This document shows positions 1-8,328 of a DNA stretch of 22,207 nucleotides, one piece after another. Positions within the stretch are counted from its first letter, which is position 1; every line of letters starts with the position of its first letter. Made by a program: the position numbers and the translations under genes. Source of the DNA: Variovorax sp. (GTDB lineage Bacteria > Pseudomonadota > Gammaproteobacteria > Burkholderiales > Burkholderiaceae_C). The stretch lies in NCBI GenBank assembly GCA_028292835.1, contig JAQGLP010000360.1, positions 1-22,207 on the forward strand, written 5' to 3'. The notes under the pieces are model-generated. The model saw only the letters and a list, made by a program, of their open reading frames with translations. It made no database searches and had not been told where the DNA came from.

Positions 1-3000
1 GGCCACGGCCGCGGCCGGCTCGGGCGGCAGCGTGGCGTCCAGGAACTCCGCCAGCGCGTCGAAGCTGCGGTAGCTTTCCATCAACTGCCTGAAGCTCAGG
101 TTGACCTTGAAGTGCTTCTTGACCTGCAGCGCTGCCTGCGTCAGCGTGAGCGAGTCGAGGCCGATCTCGACAAACGGCGCGGCGCCTTCGACCTCGTCCA
201 TGCCGACGCCCGAAATGTCTTCGAACAGTGTGCGCAGACGCGCGGTCAACGAGGCCCTGCGAGCGGGAGAAACGGGGGAAGGGGGGCTTTCAACGGGCAT
301 GGTCAACTCCGGAACGATGGTGAGCGATGAGGATAGGGGGCTTGCCGCCGCGGGCAGGGCGGCGGATGGCGCGGCGGCCGGGGCGACGATCTCGACCCAG
401 CAGCGCTTGCGCTCGAACGGATAGGTGGGCAGGCGAACGCGCTGCTTGCGGGTGCGCGGATCCAGCTGCGACAGCTCGCCTTCCACCCCGAGCGTCCACA
501 GGCGCCCGGCGGCGAGCCGCCAGGCCAGGCTCTCCTGCTCGACTTGGTCGGTCAGCAGCGACAGGGCCTGCACCGGCTGCGCCTTGGAGGCATGCTGGCG
601 CACCAGCGTGGCCAGCGTGTTGCGCGGCCCGATCTCGATGAAGACCGGATGGGTCACGCCGGCCATCGCCTCGCGCGTGGCCGGGGAGAAAAGCACGGGT
701 TCGCGCAGGTGCCGCGCCCAGTAGCCAGGGTCGGTCGCCTCGGTGGATGTCAGCAGCCGCCCGCTCAGGGTCGAGTAGATGGGGATCGCGGGCGCCGACA
801 GCGGCACTTCGCGCACCAGCGCCTCGAACGCCGGCACGGCCGCGTCCATCATGGCCGAGTGGAAGGCGTGCGAGGTCTGCAGGCGCCGGGCCGCGACCCC
901 CTCGGCCTCGAGCCGCGCGCGCAGTTGCTCGACCAGTTCGGTGGGTCCGGCGGCGACGCAGGCGGTGGGGCCGTTGTCGGCCGCGAGCGACACCCCTTCG
1001 GGCAGGCGCGCCAGCAACTCGGCGGCCGGCAGGCGCACCGACAGCATCGCGCCCGCCGGCAGGGCCTGCATCAGCGCCCCGCGCCGTGCCACCAGCCGCG
1101 CCGCGTCGTCCAGGCGCATCACGCCCGCCAGCACGGCGGCGGCGAATTCGCCGATGCTGTGCCCGATCAGCGCCGCCGGCTGGACGCGCAGCGCCATCAG
1201 CTGGCGCGCCAGCGCGTATTCGAGCGCGAAGGTGGCCGGCTGCGTGACCGAGGTCGGCGCCAGCGCGGCCGGATCATCGCAGAACATGCGCTCGCGCAGG
1301 TCGAATTCCAGCACGCCCTCGAAGGCGCGCAGGCACTCGTCGAGCGCGTCGCGAAAGACGGGGTCGCCGGCGTGCAGGGTGCGGCCCATGCCGGCGTACT
1401 GCGCGCCCTGGCCCGGGAAGACGAACACCGGCTGCGAGGCCCAGGCCGGCACGACGTTGCAGGCGCGCGCCGGGCTGTCGGTGGTGCGCAGCGCCCGCAT
1501 GGCTTGCGGCGCCGTTTCGGCCACCACGCACAGGCGGTGCGTGAACGCCTTGCGTCCGACGCGCAGGGTATGGGCCACGTCGGCCAGCGGGAGGTCGGGC
1601 TGCGCCTGCAGGTGGTCGGCCAGCCGCACGGCCATTGCCGTCAGCGCCGTGGCGGTGCGCGCCGACAGCATGAGCAGGTGCGGCCCGCGCGACGGCTCGG
1701 AGGGCGCCGCCTCGGGCGCCTCCTCGACGATGACGTGCGCGTTGGTGCCGCCGACGCCGAAGGCGCTCACGCCCGCCAGGCGCGGCGCGGCGCCGCGCGG
1801 CCAGGGGCGCTGCCGGTCGTTCACGTAGAAGGGCGTCGCCGCGAAGTCGATCGCCGGGTTCGGCGCCTCGTAGTGGATCGAGGCCGGCAGGCATTCGGCG
1901 TGCAATGCCAGCGCGGTCTTGATGAGTCCGCCCGCGCCGGCGGCCGTCACCATGTGCCCGACGTTGCTCTTGAGCGAGCCGATGGCGCAGAAACCGGTGT
2001 CGCGGGTGTGGCGCGCATAGGCGCGCGCCAGCCCCTCGATCTCGATCGGGTCGCCCATCGGCGTGGCCGTGCCATGGGTCTCGACATAGGAGATGTCGCG
2101 CGCATGGACCCCGGCCGAGGCCAGCGCGGCGCCGATCACCGTGGCTTGGCCGTCCACGCTCGGCGCCGTGAAGCTGGCCTTGGCCCCGCCGTCGTTGTTG
2201 ACGGCCACGCCGCGCAGCACCGCGTAGACGGTGTCGCCGTCGGCCAGCGCGTCGGACAGGCGCTTGAGCAGCACCACCGTGGCGCCGTCGCTGAACACCG
2301 TGCCCTGCGCCCGCGCGTCGAAGCTGCGCGTGTGGCCGTCGGGCGACAGCATCGAGCCTTCCTGGTAGAGGTAGCCGCTGCGCGGCGGGCAGGTCACCGA
2401 GGCGCCGCCGGCCAGCGCCATGTCGCACTGGCCGGTGCGCAGCGCGTGGAAGGCCTGCGCCACCGCCACCAGCGAGGTCGAGCAGGCGGTGTGGATGCTG
2501 ACCGCCGGGCCGCGCAGGTTGAGCCGGTTGGCCACCCGGGTCGTGATGTAGTCCTTCTCGTTGCCCAGCATCACCTGGAACTCGCCGACGGCCTCGACCA
2601 GTTCGGGATGCGTGGCCACGTGGCGCTGGAAGTAGGAGGCGTTGTACATGCCCGCGTAGACGCCGACCGGCACCTGGCACTGGTCCGGCGCGTAGCCGCC
2701 GCGCTCCAGGCACTCCCAGCAGATTTCGAGGAACACGCGCTGCTGCGGGTCCATCAGCTCGGCTTCCTTCGGATTGATGCCGAAGAAGGCGGCGTCGAAG
2801 TCCTCGATGCCGTCGATCACGCCGCGGGCACGCACATACGCCGGGTCGGCGCGCAGCGCGGCGCTGACGCCGGCGTCGAGCGTGGCCTCGTCGAAGAAGC
2901 TGATGGTGTCGCGACCGGCCAGCAGGTTGGCCCAGAACTGCTCGATGTCGGCGGCGCCGGGGAAGCGGCCCGCCATGGCGATCAGCGCGACCGGCTCCAG

Positions 3001-5460
3001 GGCATCGGCGGCGCGTGGCCCGGGCCGGGGCGCCCCGGCCACCTCGGTGGATGGTGGTGCACCGAGGGATTCGCCTGCCAGCGCGGCCGCAATGGCCTGC
3101 GGCGTGGGTTGGCGAAACAGCAGGTTGGTCGACAGCCGCTCGGCGCGGCCCTGCTGCAGGTCGGCCAGCACGGCCAGCACCCGCAGCGAATCGCCGCCCA
3201 GGTCGAAGAAATTGTCGTTGCGCCCGACCCGGTCGATCTCCAGGGCGCGTGCGAAGGCGGCGCACACCTGGCGTTCGACCTCGCCGCGGGCCTCCTCGTA
3301 GGGCTGAGCCAGTTCCGGACGCTCGCCTCGCGGCTCGGGCAGCGCCCGGCGGTCGAGCTTGCCGTTGGGAGTGATGGGCAGCGCGTCCAGCCAGACCTGC
3401 GCCGCCGGCAGCATCGCCTCGGGCAGCCGCGCCGCCAGGTGCGCGCGCAGCGCCGGCCACGGCACTTCGGCCTCCGTGGGCACGAGGTAGGCGATCAGGC
3501 GCAGGCGGCCCGAGGCGTCGGGCCGCGCCACCACCGCGCAGGACTTGACGCCCGGGTGCGCCAGCAGTGCCGCCTCGATCTCGCCGGGCTCGATACGGTG
3601 GCCTCGGATCTTGATCTGACCGTCGGCGCGGCCGATGAACTCGATCGTGCCGTCGTCGCGCCAGCGCGCGCGGTCGCCGGTGCGGTAGAGCCGCTCGCCC
3701 GGTCCGCCGAACGGGTCCGGCACGAAGCGCTCGCGGGTCAGGTCGGGGCGGCCGAGGTAGCCGTGCGCCAGGCCGTGACCGCCGATGCACAGCTCGCCGA
3801 CCAGGCCGGCCGGCAGCAGGTCCAGCGTCGGGCTCAGCACGTGCAGCGTGGTGTCGTTGATGGGCCGGCCGATCGGTACCGAGCGCGCATCTGCGGGCAG
3901 GTCGCGCGGGATGCGGTGGGTCGCCGCGAAGGTGGTGCATTCGGTCGGGCCGTAGCCATTGATCAGGGCGACCCCGGGCAGCGTCGCGAGCGCGCGCCGC
4001 ACGTGGGGCACCGAGAGCGCCTCGCCGCCCGTCAGCAGCTGCTCCAGCCCACCCAGTTGCGCGGGGTCGTCGTCGACCACCGCGTTGAACAGGCCGGCCG
4101 TCAGCCAGGCGGTGCGCACCGAATGGCGAGCGATGGTGCGCGCCAGCCCGGCGCCCGTCGGCACCGCCTCGTCGTGCACCACGCAGCAGCCGCCATTGAG
4201 CAGCGGCCCCCAGATTTCGAGCGTGGCGGCGTCGAAGCCCAAGGGCGCGGCGTGCAGCACGGCATCGCCCGGACGCAGCTCGACGTAGTTCGCCTCGACC
4301 ACCAACCGCAGGATGGCCCGGTGCGGGATCTCGATGCCCTTGGGCGTGCCCGTGGAGCCGGAGGTGTACATCACATAGGCCAGGGCCTCGCCGCTGGCTG
4401 CCACCGGCATGAGCGGCGGCAGGGCCGCCGGCTCGGCCCAGTCGCCTTCGGCGATGTCGAGCGCCGCGAAACCGGAGGGCACCCGGTCGCGGTACGAGGG
4501 CGACACGGCCACCAGGCAGGCGTTCGCGTCCGCCAGCATGAAGCCGATGCGCTCCGCCGGAAAGTCGGGCTGCACCGGCAGATAGGCCGCGCCGGCTTTC
4601 AGGATGCCGAGCAGCGTGGCCACCGCCGCGATGCCGCGGTCGAGCATCACGCCAACCATGGCGCCCGGGCGAATCCCCTGCGCCTGCAAGTGGCGCGCGA
4701 TCAGGTCCGAGCGCCGGTCGAGTTCGCGGTAGTCGACGCGCTCGCCACCAGCGACCAGCGCCACGGCGTCGCCATGCCGTTCCACCTGGCGGGCGAAGAG
4801 GGCCGGCACCGTGAGCGCGGGATCGCCGCCTGCCGGGCGCGTGTTCCAGAGCGACAGCTGCCGTTCGCGATCGGTATCGGACAAGGTGCGCAATTCGGAC
4901 AAGGGAGCCTGCGGCCGGTCGATCAGGTCGGCGGCGGTGTCGGCCACCGCTTCGAGCAGGCGTTGCGCCACGGCGCGTTCGAGCAGGCCGGCGCTCGCTC
5001 CAAGCCAGAGCCGGCCGGCCTGCGCATCCAGGCCGAGGCACGGCGCATTCATTTTGTCGAGCTGGGCCGCGCCTGGCGCCCCGGAGCCAGCCCAGGCCAC
5101 CACCGCGCTCGGGGCCGGCGCCCCGACGGCCACGGGGTGCGCCTGGCGCCGGGCACCATCGAACGCGGCCAGCCAGGCCGAGGCCGGGGCGGCAGGATCG
5201 CAGGAGATCGTGCAGGTGCGCAGGTCCGCCGAAACGTCGTCCTGCGCCGGGATCGCGCAGAATGTCACATCGGACTGTCCCGACCAGCGTGACTGCAGCA
5301 GGGTCCAGGCGGCCGCATAAGCCGTATCCTGCAGGGAGCTTCCGGCGGGAAGATCGAAGGTCGCAATGAAGGGCTCCGTCATGCCGGCCGCCGTGGGCGA
5401 CCGACCCAGCCACGGCGCATCGGCTGCCAGGGCAAGGAATTCGAGGGAATCTTTTTTCAT
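1..5460 (-). CDS. Hybrid NRPS-PKS synthase, 5' part (partial C - A(Val) - PCP - KS - AT - ACP), runs off the left edge
   Basis: Multimodular enzyme that activates an amino acid, loads it on a carrier and extends it by one malonate unit; 1820 residues are visible with no stop. Residues 1 to about 215 resemble the second half of a condensation domain. The A domain (about 215-720) has the A3 loop at 361-374, FDAATLE at 409-415, NGYGPTE at 501-507 and the A10 lysine at 701. Its ten specificity positions read D-A-L-W-L-G-G-T-F-K, very close to the known valine code. PCP: LGGDS, Ser758. KS: TACSTS with Cys993, then HGTATP and NVGHM histidines. AT: GHSIGE, Ser1435, and HAFH near 1531, the malonyl-CoA type. 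ACP: GLDS, Ser1770. No KR, DH or ER lies between AT and ACP, so the beta-keto group is not reduced in this module. Start: ATG at 5460 with GGAG 10 nt upstream. The final product is unknown because the gene continues outside the window. Confidence 0.95.
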   Translation of the reverse strand, partial: MKKDSLEFLALAADAPWLGRSPTAAGMTEPFIATFDLPAGSSLQDTAYAAAWTLLQSRWSGQSDVTFCAIPAQDDVSADLRTCTISCDPAAPASAWLAAFDGARRQAHPVAVGAPAPSAVVAWAGSGAPGAAQLDKMNAPCLGLDAQAGRLWLGASAGLLERAVAQRLLEAVADTAADLIDRPQAPLSELRTLSDTDRERQLSLWNTRPAGGDPALTVPALFARQVERHGDAVALVAGGERVDYRELDRRSDLIARHLQAQGIRPGAMVGVMLDRGIAAVATLLGILKAGAAYLPVQPDFPAERIGFMLADANACLVAVSPSYRDRVPSGFAALDIAEGDWAEPAALPPLMPVAASGEALAYVMYTSGSTGTPKGIEIPHRAILRLVVEANYVELRPGDAVLHAAPLGFDAATLEIWGPLLNGGCCVVHDEAVPTGAGLARTIARHSVRTAWLTAGLFNAVVDDDPAQLGGLEQLLTGGEALSVPHVRRALATLPGVALINGYGPTECTTFAATHRIPRDLPADARSVPIGRPINDTTLHVLSPTLDLLPAGLVGELCIGGHGLAHGYLGRPDLTRERFVPDPFGGPGERLYRTGDRARWRDDGTIEFIGRADGQIKIRGHRIEPGEIEAALLAHPGVKSCAVVARPDASGRLRLIAYLVPTEAEVPWPALRAHLAARLPEAMLPAAQVWLDALPITPNGKLDRRALPEPRGERPELAQPYEEARGEVERQVCAAFARALEIDRVGRNDNFFDLGGDSLRVLAVLADLQQGRAERLSTNLLFRQPTPQAIAAALAGESLGAPPSTEVAGAPRPGPRAADALEPVALIAMAGRFPGAADIEQFWANLLAGRDTISFFDEATLDAGVSAALRADPAYVRARGVIDGIEDFDAAFFGINPKEAELMDPQQRVFLEICWECLERGGYAPDQCQVPVGVYAGMYNASYFQRHVATHPELVEAVGEFQVMLGNEKDYITTRVANRLNLRGPAVSIHTACSTSLVAVAQAFHALRTGQCDMALAGGASVTCPPRSGYLYQEGSMLSPDGHTRSFDARAQGTVFSDGATVVLLKRLSDALADGDTVYAVLRGVAVNNDGGAKASFTAPSVDGQATVIGAALASAGVHARDISYVETHGTATPMGDPIEIEGLARAYARHTRDTGFCAIGSLKSNVGHMVTAAGAGGLIKTALALHAECLPASIHYEAPNPAIDFAATPFYVNDRQRPWPRGAAPRLAGVSAFGVGGTNAHVIVEEAPEAAPSEPSRGPHLLMLSARTATALTAMAVRLADHLQAQPDLPLADVAHTLRVGRKAFTHRLCVVAETAPQAMRALRTTDSPARACNVVPAWASQPVFVFPGQGAQYAGMGRTLHAGDPVFRDALDECLRAFEGVLEFDLRERMFCDDPAALAPTSVTQPATFALEYALARQLMALRVQPAALIGHSIGEFAAAVLAGVMRLDDAARLVARRGALMQALPAGAMLSVRLPAAELLARLPEGVSLAADNGPTACVAAGPTELVEQLRARLEAEGVAARRLQTSHAFHSAMMDAAVPAFEALVREVPLSAPAIPIYSTLSGRLLTSTEATDPGYWARHLREPVLFSPATREAMAGVTHPVFIEIGPRNTLATLVRQHASKAQPVQALSLLTDQVEQESLAWRLAAGRLWTLGVEGELSQLDPRTRKQRVRLPTYPFERKRCWVEIVAPAAAPSAALPAAASPLSSSLTIVPELTMPVESPPSPVSPARRASLTARLRTLFEDISGVGMDEVEGAAPFVEIGLDSLTLTQAALQVKKHFKVNLSFRQLMESYRSFDALAEFLDATLPPEPAAAVA

Positions 5461-5673
5461 CGACTGTGTGCTCCGCGGTATGGAGGTTCCGCTGTCGCGG
5501 TAGCCCTCCCGGTCATCCTGGCCATGTAAGTTATGTGGCCAACAGCTCGATTGTGCGTAATCTGGAAAAAAAGTAATACTAAAGGTGACAAATTAAGTTT
5601 TGTTTTTTACAAACTTAATAGAGATGAGCTATCAATAAACATCGGACCTGTCGTTCCGGCTTCGATGGAGGCC
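5461..5673 (-). promoter_or_regulatory. AT-rich upstream control region of the NRPS-PKS gene
   Basis: This 213-bp gap between the histidine phosphatase stop and the NRPS-PKS start holds no gene. The part from about 5555 to 5640 is strikingly AT-rich against its GC-rich surroundings. It contains a perfect 9-bp inverted repeat, ATTAAGTTT (5592-5600) and AAACTTAAT (5611-5619), with a 10-nt T-rich spacer. On the minus strand a TTGTCA hexamer follows the repeat, but I could not pair it with a good -10. It probably carries the promoter and an operator for the synthase. The repeat could instead end transcription from the upstream genes. Confidence 0.5.
5592..5619. repeat. Perfect 9-bp inverted repeat upstream of the NRPS-PKS gene
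   Basis: ATTAAGTTT and AAACTTAAT are separated by TGTTTTTTAC. The centre is about 145 bp upstream of the synthase start codon. The arms are AT-only apart from one G/C pair, so as RNA the hairpin would be weak; a protein-binding site is the more natural reading. Confidence 0.55.
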
Positions 5674-6312
5674 TCAAAAAGCCGATTCGTCACCTTGCGA
5701 GCCATCCAGATGGCCGGTGTCGGCCCAGCCGATAAGGGTAAACCCTTGAGGCGTCCACAACAGGCGGTTGATGGCCGCGTTGCCGAGATTCCAGGTGCGC
5801 GGCGCCTGCAAGGCCTGGCCGGTAGCGGCACGGTAGAGCACATCCATCACGCCGCCATGGGCCACCAGCGCCACCAGCTCGCCGGGATGCCGCGCGGCGA
5901 GTTCGGCGGCGACGGTCGTGATGCGGTCACGAAAGGCGCTCAGACTCTCGCCTCCCGCAGGAGCGTAGTCCGGGTCGCGCTGGCGCCAGCGGCGCGCCTC
6001 GGCAGGCGACTCGGCCTCGATCTCGGCGAAGGTCCGTCCCTCGAAGTGGCCGAAGGCACGCTCGCGCAGCCTCGGCTCGGGCAGCACGTCGAGCCGCAGC
6101 GCCTGCGCGATCTCGGTGGCGGTTTGCCAGGCGCGCGCCAAGTCGCTGGCGTAGATGGCGGCCACCGGCTCCTCGGCCAGTGCCGTGGCGGCGCGGCGGG
6201 CCTGCCACAGGCCCGTGTCGTTGAGGGGAATGTCGAGCTGCCCCTGGATGCGCGTGTCCACGTTCCATGCGGTTTCGCCGTGGCGCACGGCAATCAGCCG
6301 GGTGAGCTCCAT
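5674..6312 (-). CDS. Histidine phosphatase family protein (phosphoglycerate mutase-like)
   Basis: A 212-residue cytoplasmic phosphatase of the histidine phosphatase (RHG) superfamily. The N-terminal RHGET motif (residues 10-14) carries the phospho-accepting His11. A RERAFGHFEG segment supplies the acidic partner, and VAHGGV near residue 155 holds the second catalytic histidine. The length fits the GpmB/CobC-like branch, which includes broad-specificity phosphatases and alpha-ribazole phosphatase; the substrate cannot be read from sequence. I chose the ATG at 6312 because the family core begins at once (ELTRLIAVRHGET); the open frame upstream is unlike the family. It follows the DUF4136 gene by 14 bp and is probably co-transcribed with it. 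Confidence 0.9.
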   Translation of the reverse strand: MELTRLIAVRHGETAWNVDTRIQGQLDIPLNDTGLWQARRAATALAEEPVAAIYASDLARAWQTATEIAQALRLDVLPEPRLRERAFGHFEGRTFAEIEAESPAEARRWRQRDPDYAPAGGESLSAFRDRITTVAAELAARHPGELVALVAHGGVMDVLYRAATGQALQAPRTWNLGNAAINRLLWTPQGFTLIGWADTGHLDGSQGDESAF

Positions 6313-6326
6313 CGGTGCGCGCTCGG

Positions 6327-6923
6327 CTAACGGCTTGCCGCGCGCGGCAATTCGATGTCGACGCGGCGCTCGCCCGCAGGCGGGTTGGGAAAGCCCTGCA
6401 GCGCAGCGTCGAACATGACGGGCAGCACGGCGGTGCTGGACGCATAGGGCCCCTCGTTGCGCGCCCGGGTCTCGTAGACGATGCGGTGCGAGGGCAGTTC
6501 GCGCAGCACGATGTTGACCTCGCGCGCATACCAGGGCGTGGCGGCCGGCGGGAACATGGCGCCTTGCCAGCCCCAGCCGCCGGGATAGCCCCGGCGCGGC
6601 CCCCAGCCGCCGCCGTAGAGCCACGGATCGGCCCAGGGCGACAGCTCGCTGGTCACGCGCACGCCGATCTGGGCGGTGTAGGCCGGCGCCACGTCGTCGC
6701 GGCGCAGCCCGACGCGCGCCAGCGCGGCCTCGGCCATCGCCTCCAGGGCGCGCTGCGCCGCCGCATCGTCCTGCTGCGAGGGCAACCGCTCGAAGCGGTA
6801 GCTCGCGCCGGCCGCCACCGCCGCCAGCGCCGAGTGGCTGCTGACATTGTTGTCGACCACCCAGCGGGTCGCGCAGCCGGTGAGGGTTGCCATCAGAAAA
6901 AGAGCGGTCAGCGTACGTCGCAT
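6327..6923 (-). CDS. DUF4136-type lipoprotein
   Basis: A 198-residue predicted lipoprotein of unknown function. It starts with a charged n-region and a hydrophobic stretch ending in the lipobox LTGC, so Cys17 would be lipidated after signal peptidase II cleavage. The rest resembles DUF4136 envelope proteins: YRFERLPS early, an Ala-rich helix, then Q-I-G-V-R-V, V-N-I-V-L-R-E and V-Y-E-T-R-A strands. A Trp/Gly/Pro-rich segment (about residues 96-128) interrupts the fold. It lies between ttcA and the phosphatase on the same strand, with 36-bp and 14-bp gaps, so an operon is likely although no functional link is evident. Confidence 0.8.
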   Translation of the reverse strand: MRRTLTALFLMATLTGCATRWVVDNNVSSHSALAAVAAGASYRFERLPSQQDDAAAQRALEAMAEAALARVGLRRDDVAPAYTAQIGVRVTSELSPWADPWLYGGGWGPRRGYPGGWGWQGAMFPPAATPWYAREVNIVLRELPSHRIVYETRARNEGPYASSTAVLPVMFDAALQGFPNPPAGERRVDIELPRAASR

Positions 6924-6959
6924 AGGCCCTCCAGCCTCAAAACAGTGACAACTGCCGCG

Positions 6960-7886
6960 CTAGGACAGCACGCGCAGCGGCAGCGTGCCACCCGCCAGGC
7001 CCGGCGCGGGAAACGCGGGCGCGTCGAAGGCCTTGTCGCCGTCCTCGTTGGCCACGCCCGTGGCTTTCAGACCCTTGAAGTCGTGGCGCGTTCCATCCAG
7101 CAGGTGCGACGGCACTACGTTCTGCAGGGCGGTGAACATGTTCTCGATGCGACCGGGGTGCTTTTTCTCCCACTCGCGCAGCATCTCGGCCACCTGCTTG
7201 CGCTGCAGGTTCTCCTGGCTGCCGCACAGCGTGCAGGGGATGATCGGGAATTCGCGGTGCTGCGCCCAGCGCACCAGGTCGCGCTCGGCCACGTAGGCGA
7301 GCGGACGGATCACGACGTGGCGGCCGTCGTCGCTCACCAGCTTGGGCGGCATGCTCTTCAACTTGCCGGCGAAGAACATGTTGAGGAAGAAGGTCTGGAG
7401 CATGTCGTCGCGGTGGTGCCCCAGCGCGACCTTGGTGGCACCCAGCTCGTCGGCCACGCGGTACAGGATGCCGCGGCGCAGCCGGCTGCACAGGCCGCAG
7501 GTGGTCTTGCCCTCCGGAATCACGCGCCGGACGATGCTGTAGGTGTCCTGGTTCTCGATGTGGAACGGCACGCCGAGGTTTGTCAGGTAGCGCGGCAGCA
7601 CCTCCTCCGGGAAGCCCGGCTGCTTCTGGTCGAGGTTGACCGCGATCAGGTCGAAGTGGATCGGCGCCCGGGCCTTGAGCTTGAGCAGGATGTCGAGCAT
7701 GGCGAAGCTGTCCTTGCCGCCCGAGACGCACACCATGACCCGGTCGCCTTCCTCGATCATGTTGTAGTCGACGATGGCGCGGCCGACCTCACGGCACAGG
7801 CGTTTTTCCAGCTTGTGCGTCTCGCGCTCGATCTTCAGCGTGTGGGGGGCGGACGAGGGCACCTCGTCGATCCAGACAGCACTCAT
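6960..7886 (-). CDS. ttcA: tRNA 2-thiocytidine(32) synthetase TtcA
   Basis: A 308-residue ATP-dependent enzyme that thiolates cytidine 32 of some tRNAs using an iron-sulfur cluster. The PP-loop SGGKDS is at residues 55-60. Two CxxC motifs, C130-G-L-C133 and C218-T-L-C221, supply the cluster and sulfur-handling cysteines, and GHHRDD lies between them. These features and the length match TtcA closely. The start at 7886 precedes conserved sequence (KLEKRLCREVGRAI) by about 25 residues. It sits 46 bp downstream of folB in the same direction. The C-terminal 30 residues are Ala/Gly/Pro-rich and probably variable. Confidence 0.97.
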   Translation of the reverse strand: MSAVWIDEVPSSAPHTLKIERETHKLEKRLCREVGRAIVDYNMIEEGDRVMVCVSGGKDSFAMLDILLKLKARAPIHFDLIAVNLDQKQPGFPEEVLPRYLTNLGVPFHIENQDTYSIVRRVIPEGKTTCGLCSRLRRGILYRVADELGATKVALGHHRDDMLQTFFLNMFFAGKLKSMPPKLVSDDGRHVVIRPLAYVAERDLVRWAQHREFPIIPCTLCGSQENLQRKQVAEMLREWEKKHPGRIENMFTALQNVVPSHLLDGTRHDFKGLKATGVANEDGDKAFDAPAFPAPGLAGGTLPLRVLS

Positions 7887-7932
7887 CTCAATTCCTTTTC
7901 AGCGTTATCCAGTGTCGAAGCCTGGGGCGAAC

Positions 7933-8328
7933 TCATTTCATCCTGAACACTTCCACCCCGACCGTATCGCAGTCCGGGTACACGTCGGGCTTGTCGGTCG
8001 ACACGCGCGCCGCGTGCACCTTGGGGTGCGCCAGCACCGCCGTCAGGATGTCGTCGCACAGCGTTTCCTGCAGGTGGACATGGCCTTTGCTCAAACGTGC
8101 CGCGACAGTGCGGCGGATGAAGTCGTAGTCGACGACTTCGTCGAGTTCGTCGCTCGTCGGGGTGGACAGGGCCAGCGGCACGTAGAGATCGACGTTGATC
8201 ACGACGCGCTGCTCGGCGCGCTTCTCGAACTCGTGCACGCCGATGTTGATCCAGACCTCGTAGTTGCGCAGGAACAGCCGCCGGCAGGCCAGCAGCAGGG
8301 GGTCGAGGGCGGCGGAGGTGGTGGTCAT
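7933..8328 (-). CDS. folB: Dihydroneopterin aldolase FolB
   Basis: A 131-residue pterin enzyme of folate synthesis. It converts 7,8-dihydroneopterin to 6-hydroxymethyl-dihydropterin and glycolaldehyde, and the family can also epimerise. Visible family signatures are IGVHEFEKRAEQ near residues 29-40, the VDYDFI segment, LQETLCDDI and the C-terminal KPDVYPDCDTVGVEVFR stretch with its conserved lysine. It has about 15 extra residues at the N-terminus compared with short FolB proteins. Its ATG overlaps the stop of the upstream SDR gene in an ATGA arrangement, implying translational coupling. Confidence 0.95.
   Translation of the reverse strand: MTTTSAALDPLLLACRRLFLRNYEVWINIGVHEFEKRAEQRVVINVDLYVPLALSTPTSDELDEVVDYDFIRRTVAARLSKGHVHLQETLCDDILTAVLAHPKVHAARVSTDKPDVYPDCDTVGVEVFRMK

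Noticed and set aside
544..5292. A 1582-residue plus-strand open frame opposite the synthase
   Set aside because: It is antisense to a gene with clear catalytic motifs in order. The translation is rich in R, G, H and Q and lacks domains, as expected for a GC-rich shadow frame.
5533..6330. Plus-strand 265-residue frame starting in the AT-rich strip
   Set aside because: Most of it is antisense to the histidine phosphatase, which has family motifs; the translation matches no family.
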